Source: Bacillota bacterium (GTDB taxonomy: Bacteria > Bacillota > Clostridia > Peptostreptococcales > Acidaminobacteraceae). Taken from it: a stretch of 10,673 nt of DNA. The notes under the pieces are model-generated. The model was not told the origin of the DNA. It saw only the letters and a list, made by a program, of their open reading frames with translations, and did not search any database. How positions within the stretch are numbered: the first letter of the stretch is position 1; every line of letters begins with the position of its first letter. Positions 1-7,339 of the stretch are shown piece after piece. The stretch spans positions 1-10,673 of the forward strand of contig JAUMXJ010000024.1 in NCBI GenBank assembly GCA_030529205.1. The letters are read 5' to 3'. The position numbers and the translations under genes are program-made.

Positions 1-2660
1 GTATCAGGAGCCTTCTTGGTATTGGTGACGGTGTAAGCACCGCTGACCGGATCTTTTTCGATATTTACCGTGTAGCCGTCCAATTTGACTTCTTCGATTT
101 CGTATGAAATATCACCGTCTGCATCCGCTTTGTCCACTTCGAATACATGGTTCCATTTGTTGGTCTCATTCAACTCGACTTCGGTGACTTTGACCGGATT
201 TCCGCCGACCATCTTGTTTAAGATGATTGTGACCTTTTCAGCCGGATCTCCCACCCATTTCTTGGTGACGGGAATCAAAATTTTGTTGAGCGGTTGCTCC
301 ATATTGGTAACCGTTATAGTTGTGAGATTTTCCGTTTTATCTACCGTGTGGTTTACTACATAACCTGCAATCGGGGTCTCTTCCACAGAGTAGTTCACTT
401 CATTGCCGTTTTCATCTTGTTTTGCAAGGTCATGGAAGGTGTGGGACCAATTGTTTCCGGTATTCAGAATAATGGTATCTCCCACCTTGGTCTTTTCGCC
501 GGCGCCGACACTTTGATACAGAGTGACTCTGGCATCCGCCTGCCTAGCTCCTTTCCAAACTTTCCTGATGACGACATCTGTTTTCGGAATGTTTGGAATT
601 TCCTTGTTTGTAATGGTAAATTCATTTTCTTTTACCGTATTGTACACAGGTGGATAATATCCCGGAATCTGTGTTTCCAATACTTCGTACGCAATGAGGT
701 CTCCTGATGCATTGTTTTTCGGAAGATTGAGGAAGGTATAGACCCAACCGTCGTGCTTGTAGATGGTGGCTTCTCTCTTTACAACTTCTTCCGTTCCCAC
801 TTTTCCGATCAGGGTAACGTTTACGGAATTCTGTTCAGTGCCGTCCCAGATCTTCGTAACCTTTACATCTACCTTCTCTCCGGTCTTTTCTTTGTTGACA
901 ATGGTGAATCCCTTCTGGATATTACTTCCCGGCTTTATACTCGATTCATATCCCTCAATCGGGATTTCCTTTACAGTATATGCAATAGCTGAGCCGTCCG
1001 GATTTTCAAGAGGCAGTCCGTTCACTGTCACCTTCCAGTCCGGAGCAAAGAGTGCTCTGCGCGAGCCCGGAACAAGTTTTCCGTCCGCATAGACTTCAAA
1101 TTCCGCTTTATCAGCAGGTTTTCCGTCCCATTCTTTTCGAACGATGAAGGATGTTCTTTTGAGAACCTGTACACTTCCCGATGAACTCGAGTAATTCATC
1201 AGAGAGCTTGCTTGGTACACATTCGGCTTCGGCTCCGCAGGAGTTCCTCCGCCGCCGGAACCGCCGCCGGAAGCATTCGGATCGTAGTCCACCCACTCGA
1301 TGGCAGCTGTATTTTCATACTTGCTGTCAACTTGTGCGACCTTAATATGGAAGATGAGATTCCAGGCGCGAATCTTTCCGTCGTACGGATTTCCTCCTTT
1401 TCCTGCATATTTGCTCATCATCACATTATACTGATCCTGCGTAATTTTGGCTTTAGGATCCTCATGATTCAGTCGAGTGTCCAGGAATGTCTCAAGAGGG
1501 GTGGTGCTCATGGCTTTAGATTTTGTGAAAACGCCCGCATAGGAACCGTAATCGTGGTCATAGGTCGAAGGAGAAGTTCCCAGCCCTACAACAATCAGTG
1601 TTCTTTCTTCATTTTGTTGATCCCGGTATGTGAGAACACCGACAGTCGGCTCGTTTCGTCCCGCTTCTTTAATTTTATTGATAAAAGGTCTGATTCCGTT
1701 GACGCCCCGGTCGGTGGTTTCTCTGATGACGGCTGACGGAAAATCGATATCCGTGCTGTGCATGTAGTTTGTTCCGAGTTGATTTTTCTTTTCTCCCTCC
1801 GCCAAAGGAACATAGTATGTGGTGCGCATTTTTGCAAATTCAAATGTCGCGCCTTTCGGTAATACGTCATAGACGACAATGTCCTTACGATGCTTAATCG
1901 AATCGGTTTTGAAATAATTGACCAGTTCATCAAATGCGACCTGGATGGTCCATAAAATTTTAGAATCGTTCGGCACCGTGTCGCCGCCCTTAGTCAAAAT
2001 ACTGCCGTTAGTCATTGGATTGATTACAACAATCGGCTCATTGACATGGACAACCGCCGGATCCTGTCCTTCAAATCCGATTCTGAGATCTCCGAAACTG
2101 AAAAGCTCAGCGGCGAATTTGAAATTTCCGTTCTGCATGGAGTTAAAGCCTTCCACCTGTTCATTGAGAGTTGCCCTTAACTTCAGTGCCTTGGTGGCAT
2201 TGTCCTGAATGAAAGTGTATGTTCCGAAAATGACCGGGTTGCCGTCCTTTGTTCCCTCAAGATCGAATGTCTTTCCGGCGAGTTTTCCAAAAAAGTGCCC
2301 GTCGAGTATGTTCAGCTCAAAATAATCCCCTTTGTGGAGTGCTTCTCCTTCGGGAATTTCCCAGTAATACTCCATTCCGACAGCACGCCATTGTTTGATG
2401 TTGGCAAGCTGCTGCGGAGTTAAGTCGGTTCGAAGCTTTCCGTTTACGACAATCGGCGTGGTTATTCCGCCTGAATTTGTCGAAAAATTAGTCTTGTCTC
2501 CGAGCCATTTAATGCGTGTGCTGATGTCTTTTCCACCGTCCGCAGTTCCCTCTCCCGGGGTTCCGTTGGCAAACACATTGCTTCCCAAGCTGAGGTTGCC
2601 GAACAGAAAGGAAATCGCAATCAGCCATACGACAAAGATTTTGATTTTTGAATTCTTCAT
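1..2660 (-). CDS. Cell-wall adhesin-like protein with four CnaB domains, C-terminus cut by window edge
   Basis: The minus strand is open from an ATG at 2660 to base 1 (886 codons seen). GGAGGG lies 4 bases before the ATG. Residues 1-32 are a signal peptide: Lys-rich start, hydrophobic core, likely cleavage after Val-Phe-Ala. Residues 33-460 are an A-region whose family I do not recognise with certainty; it could be a collagen/fibrinogen-adhesin type fold. A Gly/Ser linker (about 463-472) follows. Four CnaB (collagen-adhesin B-type) repeats begin near residues 503, 597, 694 and 794. Each has the K-x-W strand (K509, K603, K700, K800), the Glu of a Y-x-[VI]-x-E motif (E565, E662, E761, E857) and a final-strand Asn (N589, N685, N786, N880), the triad that forms intramolecular isopeptide bonds in this family. 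The protein is probably surface-anchored, but any LPXTG signal would lie outside the window. The ligand is unknown. It is divergent from all other genes here. Confidence 0.88.
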   Translation of the reverse strand, partial: MKNSKIKIFVVWLIAISFLFGNLSLGSNVFANGTPGEGTADGGKDISTRIKWLGDKTNFSTNSGGITTPIVVNGKLRTDLTPQQLANIKQWRAVGMEYYWEIPEGEALHKGDYFELNILDGHFFGKLAGKTFDLEGTKDGNPVIFGTYTFIQDNATKALKLRATLNEQVEGFNSMQNGNFKFAAELFSFGDLRIGFEGQDPAVVHVNEPIVVINPMTNGSILTKGGDTVPNDSKILWTIQVAFDELVNYFKTDSIKHRKDIVVYDVLPKGATFEFAKMRTTYYVPLAEGEKKNQLGTNYMHSTDIDFPSAVIRETTDRGVNGIRPFINKIKEAGRNEPTVGVLTYRDQQNEERTLIVVGLGTSPSTYDHDYGSYAGVFTKSKAMSTTPLETFLDTRLNHEDPKAKITQDQYNVMMSKYAGKGGNPYDGKIRAWNLIFHIKVAQVDSKYENTAAIEWVDYDPNASGGGSGGGGTPAEPKPNVYQASSLMNYSSSSGSVQVLKRTSFIVRKEWDGKPADKAEFEVYADGKLVPGSRRALFAPDWKVTVNGLPLENPDGSAIAYTVKEIPIEGYESSIKPGSNIQKGFTIVNKEKTGEKVDVKVTKIWDGTEQNSVNVTLIGKVGTEEVVKREATIYKHDGWVYTFLNLPKNNASGDLIAYEVLETQIPGYYPPVYNTVKENEFTITNKEIPNIPKTDVVIRKVWKGARQADARVTLYQSVGAGEKTKVGDTIILNTGNNWSHTFHDLAKQDENGNEVNYSVEETPIAGYVVNHTVDKTENLTTITVTNMEQPLNKILIPVTKKWVGDPAEKVTIILNKMVGGNPVKVTEVELNETNKWNHVFEVDKADADGDISYEIEEVKLDGYTVNIEKDPVSGAYTVTNTKKAPD
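1249..1272 (-). repeat. Perfect 12-bp tandem duplication encoding the Gly/Ser linker
   Basis: The plus strand reads CCGCCGCCGGAA twice in a row. On the coding (minus) strand this gives the Ser-Gly-rich stretch around residues 463-471, exactly between the A-region and the first CnaB domain. Each unit keeps the frame, adding four residues, so copy-number change would lengthen or shorten the linker without breaking the protein. Confidence 0.85.
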
Positions 2661-2949
2661 ATGCCCTCCGATTCATAAAACATGTAATCTTGTTAAATGT
2701 GTTAAAATAGTTGTAAAAAGGCGATTTATTCAAACACATCGCAAAGATGTACAACTATCTAGTCTAAATTATACTTGAAATATGAAAACAACATAAGTAC
2801 AAAAGGATAAAAAATTTTTTATATCCGAGTGGGACAAAACGCCTAATTCGTGTATTCCAAGGTCTGTTTTGCACTTTGTCGTACAATTTATTCTGCCTTA
2901 ATGAAAATTTAAGATTGCTTGTGTATCATGGGCGAGAAAGGAGGTTCGT
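2661..2949. other. AT-rich divergent intergenic spacer
   Basis: These 289 bases separate the minus-strand adhesin from the plus-strand NfeD/SPFH pair. No plausible gene is seen. Contents: an A6T6 palindrome (2809-2820) flanked by GGAT and ATCC arms (2805-2808 and 2823-2826), a small hairpin with ACATC/GATGT arms (2736-2750), a pair of GACAAA/TTTGTC arms (2833-2838 and 2875-2880), and a consensus -10 hexamer on the minus strand. The promoter of the plus-strand pair must lie here or overlap the adhesin start, but I found no well-spaced -35/-10 pair for it. Confidence 0.6.
2768..2773 (-). promoter_or_regulatory. Candidate -10 box for the adhesin gene
   Basis: The minus strand reads TATAAT, a perfect -10 hexamer, about 95-100 bases before the adhesin ATG. 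The hexamer 17 bases upstream (TTATGT) is a poor -35, so this rests on the -10 alone. A rival with a shorter leader is TTGAAT (2733-2728) and TATTTT (2709-2704), spaced by 18. Either could be used. Confidence 0.3.
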
Positions 2950-3384
2950 ATGCCTTGGGATTATATTAAGATGACTTGGGTAGTCTTGTTTATATTGTTC
3001 ATTGTCGTAGAAGCGTTTACAGCCGGAGTTGCATCAATATGGTTCGCATTCGGTGCGCTTGGAGCTTTGATTGTAGCTTTGCTGGGAGGCAATCTGCTTT
3101 GGCAGGTCTTCACCTTTCTCGCCGTGTCCGCGTTGTTGCTGGTGCTCACCAGACCGATTGTGAAAAAATGGCTGAATGTTCGTGTGACGAAGACCAATGT
3201 GGACGCGATTCTCGGGAAGACCGGCGTCGTGACGAAGACCGTATTTTTGAATGAATACGGAGAGGTAAAGGTCGACGGTCAAAGGTGGACAGCCAAGACG
3301 GTCGGAGAAACGCCGATTGAATTGAACGAACAGGTGGAAGTAATCGCGATAGAAGGCGTGAAACTGATTGTAAGAAAAAAATAA
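2950..3384 (+). CDS. Short NfeD-like membrane protein
   Basis: 144 residues, started by an ATG preceded by AGGAGG (in GAAAGGAGGTTCGT). Three hydrophobic segments cover roughly residues 9-31, 33-48 and 50-68, followed by a soluble C-terminal part (about 73-144) rich in beta-strand-forming residues, with Gly-Lys-Thr-Gly-Val-Val and a Val-Asp-Gly-Gln-Arg-Trp stretch typical of the OB-fold of short NfeD/YbbK proteins. It lacks the N-terminal ClpP-like protease domain of long NfeD proteins, and the length fits the short class. It lies 58 bp before an SPFH gene; the NfeD plus SPFH pairing is a well-known conserved arrangement, and the proteins are thought to act together in membrane organisation. 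It is probably the first gene of a two-gene operon. The family call is strong; the exact cellular role is not established from this sequence. Confidence 0.85.
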   Translation: MPWDYIKMTWVVLFILFIVVEAFTAGVASIWFAFGALGALIVALLGGNLLWQVFTFLAVSALLLVLTRPIVKKWLNVRVTKTNVDAILGKTGVVTKTVFLNEYGEVKVDGQRWTAKTVGETPIELNEQVEVIAIEGVKLIVRKK

Positions 3385-3390
3385 TAGAAC

Positions 3391-3419
3391 ATTCCCATTC
3401 GGTTTGTCTGAATGGTAAT
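3391..3419 (+). other. Imperfect inverted repeat between nfeD-like and SPFH genes
   Basis: The arms 3391-3400 and 3410-3419 are complementary at 9 of 10 positions (core CCATTC/GAATGG) with a 9-base loop. It is followed by AATATAATAAA rather than a run of T, so it is not a convincing terminator. It could be an RNA stem tuning expression of the downstream gene or protecting mRNA ends. Confidence 0.4.
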
Positions 3420-3442
3420 ATAATAAACATCTAGGAGGCATT

Positions 3443-4360
3443 ATGGAATTATGGATTATCGGTATCATAGCGGCAGTGTTGATGCTGCTTGTGATCACAA
3501 ACATTCGAATCGTTCCGCAGTCAAACAGTTTTGTTATCGAGAGATTGGGCGCGTATTTGACGACATGGCAGGTAGGTCTTCATTTTAAAATCCCTCTTGT
3601 CGACAGGGTTGCAAAGAGAGTTTCCCTGAAAGAAATGGTCGCGGACTTCAAACCCCAGCCCGTTATTACAAAAGATAACGTCACGATGCAAATCGACACA
3701 GTTGTTTATTATCAGATTACAGATCCGAAGCTGTTTACCTACGGCGTTGTCAACCCGATTTTGGCAATTGAAAACTTAACCGCTACAACACTTCGTAATA
3801 TTATAGGTCAATTGGAGCTGGATCAGACGCTCTCTTCCAGAGATCTGATCAATACGCAGATGAGATCGACGCTCGATGAAGCAACCGATCCTTGGGGAAT
3901 CAAGGTCAACCGTGTCGAACTGAAGAACATTCTCCCGCCGAAAGACATTCAGAACGCCATGGAGAAACAGATGAGAGCCGAGCGTGAGAGACGTGAAGCC
4001 ATCCTGAGAGCGGAAGGAGAAAAGAGATCGGCGATTCTCATTGCGGAAGGTAATAAGGAATCTGCCATTTTGAACGCGGAAGCTGCAAAACAGGCGGAAA
4101 TTCTGAAAGCGGAAGCGGACAAGGAAGCCAATATCAAGCGTGCGGAAGGTGAAGCGGAGGCAATCCTCAAGATTCACCAGGCGACTGCGAAAGGTCTCGC
4201 GCTTCTCAAAGAGGCGGATCCGAATGAATCCGTTCTCAAAATCAAGTCTTACGAGGCTCTTGCCAAGGTGGCGGACGGCAATGCGACCAAGTTGATCGTG
4301 CCGACCGAAATCGCTTCCATCACTTCTCTCGCTTCTGCCGTGAAGGAGAGCATCAAGTAG
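3443..4360 (+). CDS. SPFH/band-7 (stomatin/QmcA-like) membrane protein
   Basis: 305 residues; the ATG follows a strong site (TAGGAGGCATT). Residues 4-22 form one N-terminal membrane segment. Residues 24-180 are an SPFH/band-7 domain, recognisable by the opening Ile-Val-Pro-Gln-Ser, Val-Ile-Glu-Arg-Leu-Gly, the Val-Tyr-Tyr-Gln-Ile-Thr-Asp-Pro stretch and the Asp-Pro-Trp-Gly-Ile-Lys-Val region. From 183 to about 248 comes an Ala/Glu/Lys-rich coiled coil in 11-residue repeats, then a C-terminal tail that includes Ile-Val-Pro-Thr-Glu. The length fits bacterial QmcA/YbbK-type proteins. Family members oligomerise into large membrane assemblies linked to lipid microdomains and to quality control by proteases. 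Together with the preceding NfeD-like gene it forms the usual operon. It is followed by an intrinsic terminator, so the pair is probably a self-contained transcription unit. Confidence 0.92.
   Translation: MELWIIGIIAAVLMLLVITNIRIVPQSNSFVIERLGAYLTTWQVGLHFKIPLVDRVAKRVSLKEMVADFKPQPVITKDNVTMQIDTVVYYQITDPKLFTYGVVNPILAIENLTATTLRNIIGQLELDQTLSSRDLINTQMRSTLDEATDPWGIKVNRVELKNILPPKDIQNAMEKQMRAERERREAILRAEGEKRSAILIAEGNKESAILNAEAAKQAEILKAEADKEANIKRAEGEAEAILKIHQATAKGLALLKEADPNESVLKIKSYEALAKVADGNATKLIVPTEIASITSLASAVKESIK
3989..4186 (+). repeat. Hendecad (11-residue, 33-bp) repeat coding for coiled coil
   Basis: Six successive 11-residue blocks start at residues 183, 194, 205, 216, 227 and 238 of the SPFH protein. 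The first four share the pattern [RK]-x-x-x-I-L-x-A-E-x-x; the fifth (starting Lys-Glu-Ala-Asn) is a close variant and the sixth is degenerate. At DNA level the units have diverged, so this is protein periodicity rather than recent duplication. Confidence 0.75.
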
Positions 4361-4401
4361 AAATCGCTGCGAAATTTCCGCCGGCGTTTCGTAATATATC
4401 G

Positions 4402-4433
4402 GCATAGTTGCCACGTGCGGCTATGCTTTTTTT
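4402..4433 (+). terminator. Rho-independent terminator after the SPFH gene
   Basis: A perfect 6-bp stem (GCATAG at 4402-4407, CTATGC at 4421-4426) with a 13-base loop is followed directly by seven T (4427-4433). It lies 41 bases after the SPFH stop codon and just before the promoter of the next unit. Confidence 0.8.
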
Positions 4434-4436
4434 GTT

Positions 4437-4455
4437 CGCGTATTTCGGATACGCG
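4437..4455. promoter_or_regulatory. 7-bp inverted repeat over the pxp -35 region (candidate operator)
   Basis: CGCGTAT (4437-4443) and ATACGCG (4449-4455) are perfect inverted arms around TTCGG. No T run follows. Because the repeat lies upstream of the expected transcript start and covers the -35 position, a DNA-binding regulator site is more likely than an RNA hairpin. No regulator gene is seen nearby. Confidence 0.45.
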
Positions 4456-4472
4456 CCAAACAATGATATAAT
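4444..4472 (+). promoter_or_regulatory. Extended -10 promoter driving pxpA and the downstream genes
   Basis: TATAAT at 4467-4472 is preceded by TG at 4464-4465, one base away, giving a perfect extended -10 element. The -35 position, 17 bases upstream, is TTCGGA (3 of 6 matches), a weakness that extended -10 promoters tolerate. Transcription would begin near 4479, leaving a leader of about 30 bases with the GGCGGTGA ribosome site (4496-4503). Confidence 0.65.
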
Positions 4473-4507
4473 GTCGTGGTAAAAGAGTTGGAAACGGCGG
4501 TGACGGA

Positions 4508-5335
4508 ATGGATACATACATCGATTTGAACAGTGATATCGGCGAGGGTTTCGGGAGTTATATCTGCGGAATGGACGCGGAGATTATTCGTCACATCACG
4601 AGTGCAAACATCGCGTGCGGATGGCATGCCGGCGATCCTCTGATCATGCAGAAAACGGCGCGGGAGTGCCTGCGGCACGGAGTCGGCATCGGGGCGCATC
4701 CCGGGTTTCCGGATCTGATGGGCTTCGGTCGTCGAAATCTTGCGGTTACTCCGGAGGAAGCGCGGGCCTATACCCTGTACCAATTGGGGGCGCTTGATGC
4801 GCTCGCAAGGGAGGCGGCGTTCTTGCGTTCACAAAGCCCGGTTGCCTCGGATGAAGGGGGCGTTGCGGGCAGTGTGCATCCCTTACATCATGTCAAACTG
4901 CACGGAGCTTTCTATAATCTGGCGGCGAGGGACGAGAAAATTGCGGATTCCGTGATAGACGGAATCGGGAGTTATGATCCGAATCTGATTATCGTGACCT
5001 TGAGTGGAAGTTACATGGCGAGAGCTGCACGAAGCCGAGGACTCAGGGTGGCGGAAGAAGTTTTTGCGGACCGCGGTTACCATGCCGACGGGACGCTGGT
5101 GGCACGAAATCATCCCGGTGCCTTTATCCGCGATCGGGAGACCGCGATGCGAAGAGTGGTGACGATGGCGAAAGAGGGCAAGGTGGCCACGGTCGACGGG
5201 AAGGAGATGGAGATTCGTGCGGACACCGTCTGCGTGCACGGAGATAATCCGGAGGCGGTCGCATTCGTTATAGAGATACGCCGCGCTCTGGAAGAGGCGG
5301 GAGTGTCGGTTTTGCCGATGAATCGATTCATCTGA
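4508..5335 (+). CDS. pxpA: 5-oxoprolinase subunit A (LamB/YcsF family)
   Basis: 275 residues, ATG preceded by GGCGGTGA at good spacing. PxpA acts with PxpB and PxpC in ATP-dependent hydrolysis of 5-oxoproline, a damage product of glutamine and glutamate, to L-glutamate in the cytoplasm. Family motifs seen in order: D-L-N-x-D-x-G-E-G (6-14), S-A-N-I-A-C-G-x-H-A-G-D-P (32-44), G-A-H-P-G-[FY]-P-D-L-x-G-F-G-R-R (62-76), V-K-x-H-G-A-x-Y-N (129-137). Two oddities: the protein is longer than the usual 245-257 residues because of about 18 extra residues at 105-126, and the normally Pro-containing K-P-H-G motif reads Lys-Leu-His-Gly (130-133). The next gene supplies both partner subunits in one chain, which supports the call strongly. 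Older annotations call this family lactam utilisation protein LamB. Confidence 0.93.
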   Translation: MDTYIDLNSDIGEGFGSYICGMDAEIIRHITSANIACGWHAGDPLIMQKTARECLRHGVGIGAHPGFPDLMGFGRRNLAVTPEEARAYTLYQLGALDALAREAAFLRSQSPVASDEGGVAGSVHPLHHVKLHGAFYNLAARDEKIADSVIDGIGSYDPNLIIVTLSGSYMARAARSRGLRVAEEVFADRGYHADGTLVARNHPGAFIRDRETAMRRVVTMAKEGKVATVDGKEMEIRADTVCVHGDNPEAVAFVIEIRRALEEAGVSVLPMNRFI

Positions 5336-5384
5336 TGACGACGGTATCGTATCGTCGGATGAACGGGGTGTAAATGAGGTGAGT

Positions 5385-7307
5385 ATGAAGTACGAAAAAC
5401 CGAGAATATTAATCAGCGGAGAGGATGCCGTGGTAGTTGAGTTCGGCGACGGCATCGATTCCGCAATCAATGCGGATGTACATAAGCTGATGGCGGCGCT
5501 GGAGTCCATGCAGCTCGACTATATTGTGGAAATGGTGCCGACGTATCGTTCCCTTTTGATTCAGTACAATCCTCTTTTGATTTCGCATTCCGAAATCACG
5601 GGGATTTTGCTTGAAAAAATCAACGGAAAAAAAGAGAAGAAGAGCATCAAAAATGCCTGGTTTATTCCGAAGAGCAATGTCAATTACAAGGAGGATCGGG
5701 GCGGAGTTTCTTCCGGCGGGTACGAGGATTATGTGAGATTGATTGAAATTCCGACCCTGTACGGGGGAGAACACGGAGCGGATTTGGCACATGTCGCCGA
5801 AACGAACGGCTTGAGTGAAGTCGATGTCGTCCGCATCCATTCGGGAAGGGATTACCTCGTCTACATGCTCGGGTTTATGCCGGGCTTTCCGTATCTCGGC
5901 GGACTTGACGAACGCATACACACCCCGCGCCTTTCAAATCCGAGGGCAAAGATTTCCGCCGGATCTGTGGGAATTGCGGGGAGTCAGACCGGAATCTATC
6001 CTGTCGATTCTCCGGGAGGGTGGCGCTTGATCGGCAGGACTCCGCTTCGTCTTTACGATGCGGAGGCGGAAACGCCGGTGTTTGTCTCCGCGGGGGACTA
6101 CATTCGCTATGTTCCCATCGGTCTTTCCGAGTTCAATCGGATTGCGAAGACCAAGGGCTATCAGCCGACCGTTCGATTGGTGCACAGAAGTGAAGTTCTG
6201 GATTCCGTTCATGTCGAAATCAGGCAGGACGACCTGGGAGATTTCGGCAGGGAGTATGTTCCTGAAAACACGGGACAAACTTTGAAGCTGCTCTCCGACG
6301 GACATGTTGTTCCGGGCATGCGGGACGAGAAGAATGTCCGAGTCAAGGTCTTAAATCCCGGTGCGTTAACCACCGTTCAGGACTTGGGACGCGCGGGTTA
6401 CCAGAAGGTCGGAATCCCCGTCTCGGGTGCAATGGATCAGCTCTCGTCCAGGCTGGCAAATATTCTCGTAGGAAACGGCGAAGAGGAAGCCGTGCTCGAG
6501 GCGACTTATATCGGACCGGAATTGTTGTTTGAAGACAGCACGGAAATTGCGATTACGGGTGCGCGGTTGCAACCGAAAATCAACGGAGCGAGGATTCCCA
6601 TGTATCGGGCGATTTCTGTTGAAAAGGGGGATGTTCTCAGCTTCGGACCGAGTGAAGCGGGGGTGCGCACCTATATTGCGGTTGCCGGAAGCCTGTGCGT
6701 TCCTGTCGTGAACGGAAGCAAATCCACCTATTTGAAGTCTCAAATCGGCGGTTTGGACGGAAGAAGGCTACAGAAAGAGGATGTGTTGGAATTTGTCTGC
6801 ACGGGCGATGACAGCGGAGTGAAAAAAGATGTGGATGTACTCGAGATCTTGGGCGATTTGGCGGAAATGCCCGAGAAAAAATGCATGGTCAACGTGGTGC
6901 TCGGGCCTCAGGATGATTGTTTTACGGAGGAGGGTCTGCGCACTCTCTTTTCCGGGGACGGGTATGAAATCACTGCGGAATCCGATCGTATGGGGATGAA
7001 GCTCAGCGGGGCAAAAATCACACATGCACGCGGTGCGGATATCGTCTCCGATGCGACCGTTTTCGGGGCAGTGCAGGTACCTGCAAGCGGGCAACCCATT
7101 GTCCTGCTCGCCGATCGGCAGACGACCGGCGGTTATACCAAAATAGGCACGGTGATTAAGGAGGATGTGTACCGCCTTGCGCAAGCGGCTCCGGGGACAC
7201 ATGTGAGTTTTCGGGTAATCGGGATTGACGCGGCACAACAGCGCTATCGAGCTTTTTTTCAAAAGCTGGAAGAGGTCAAGAGAGCGTTGAAACGCAGGAA
7301 TCAATAG
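5385..7307 (+). CDS. pxpBC: Fused 5-oxoprolinase subunits B and C (PxpB-PxpC; KipI-KipA type)
   Basis: I chose the ATG at 5385 (640 residues) because GAGGTGA (5376-5382) sits just upstream; a GTG at 5379 would add two residues. Residues 1-250 match PxpB/Kip[12 protein letters not shown] near residues 10-20, and the hallmark [11 protein letters not shown] (163-173) followed by [16 protein letters not shown] and [12 protein letters not shown]. Residues from about 319 match PxpC/Kip[16 protein letters not shown] (322-336), G-A-M-D near the start, and D-R-M-G-M-K-L-S-G and the Arg-Gln-Thr-Thr-Gly-Gly-Tyr region near the end. A linker of about 65 residues separates them, including a Gln-Asp-Asp-Leu-Gly-Asp patch with no recognised domain. 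With PxpA it should hydrolyse 5-oxoproline. Older names for the halves are allophanate hydrolase subunits 1 and 2, and the sporulation inhibitor KipI with its antagonist KipA. Confidence 0.92.
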   Translation: MKYEKPRILISGEDAVVVEFGDGIDSAINADVHKLMAALESMQLDYIVEMVPTYRSLLIQYNPLLISHSEITGILLEKINGKKEKKSIKNAWFIPKSNVNYKEDRGGVSSGGYEDYVRLIEIPTLYGGEHGADLAHVAETNGLSEVDVVRIHSGRDYLVYMLGFMPGFPYLGGLDERIHTPRLSNPRAKISAGSVGIAGSQTGIYPVDSPGGWRLIGRTPLRLYDAEAETPVFVSAGDYIRYVPIGLSEFNRIAKTKGYQPTVRLVHRSEVLDSVHVEIRQDDLGDFGREYVPENTGQTLKLLSDGHVVPGMRDEKNVRVKVLNPGALTTVQDLGRAGYQKVGIPVSGAMDQLSSRLANILVGNGEEEAVLEATYIGPELLFEDSTEIAITGARLQPKINGARIPMYRAISVEKGDVLSFGPSEAGVRTYIAVAGSLCVPVVNGSKSTYLKSQIGGLDGRRLQKEDVLEFVCTGDDSGVKKDVDVLEILGDLAEMPEKKCMVNVVLGPQDDCFTEEGLRTLFSGDGYEITAESDRMGMKLSGAKITHARGADIVSDATVFGAVQVPASGQPIVLLADRQTTGGYTKIGTVIKEDVYRLAQAAPGTHVSFRVIGIDAAQQRYRAFFQKLEEVKRALKRRNQ

Positions 7308-7315
7308 AATATGTA
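7287..7315 (+). promoter_or_regulatory. Weak candidate promoter for dcd inside the 3' end of pxpBC
   Basis: TTGAAA (7287-7292, 5 of 6 matches) is followed after 17 bases by TATGTA (7310-7315, 3 of 6). Spacing is ideal but the -10 is poor. It might give dcd and the importer some expression independent of the pxp promoter. Confidence 0.25.
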
Positions 7316-7339
7316 AATATATGGAGTGTCGGAGGGAGT

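Noticed and set aside
1111..1933. Several open frames on both strands inside the adhesin region
   Set aside because: They are shadows of the long minus-strand frame, which alone has a signal peptide, a ribosome site and recognisable domains.
2869..2887. TTGCAC and TACAAT as a promoter for the nfeD-like gene
   Set aside because: The two hexamers are only 7 bases apart, far too close for a sigma-70 type promoter, and no good -35 lies 16-18 bases before TACAAT.
3391..3425. Intrinsic terminator between the nfeD-like and SPFH genes
   Set aside because: The stem is present but is followed by AATATAATAAA, not a T run; the two genes are more likely one operon.
3034..3504. Minus-strand open frame of about 156 codons across the nfeD-like gene
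   Set aside because: It overlaps a clearly recognised gene on the opposite strand, has no convincing ribosome site and its composition (Arg/Ser/His-rich) is typical of antisense translation.
3776..4414. Minus-strand open frame of about 212 codons opposite the SPFH gene
   Set aside because: The repetitive Phe/Arg pattern is the mirror of the coiled-coil repeats; no family resemblance or start signal is seen.
5336..5384. CGACG/CGTCG arms in the pxpA-pxpBC gap as a terminator or operator
   Set aside because: Only five base pairs, no T run, and an alternative register pairs equally well; probably chance in a short GC-rich gap.
7250..7262. Run of seven T near the end of pxpBC as a terminator tail
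   Set aside because: It lies inside the coding frame (Phe codons) and has no GC-rich stem directly before it.
5385..7307. Allophanate hydrolase / urea amidolyase identity for the fused gene
   Set aside because: No amidase or biotin carboxylase domain is present, and pxpA lies immediately upstream; 5-oxoprolinase B/C fits better.
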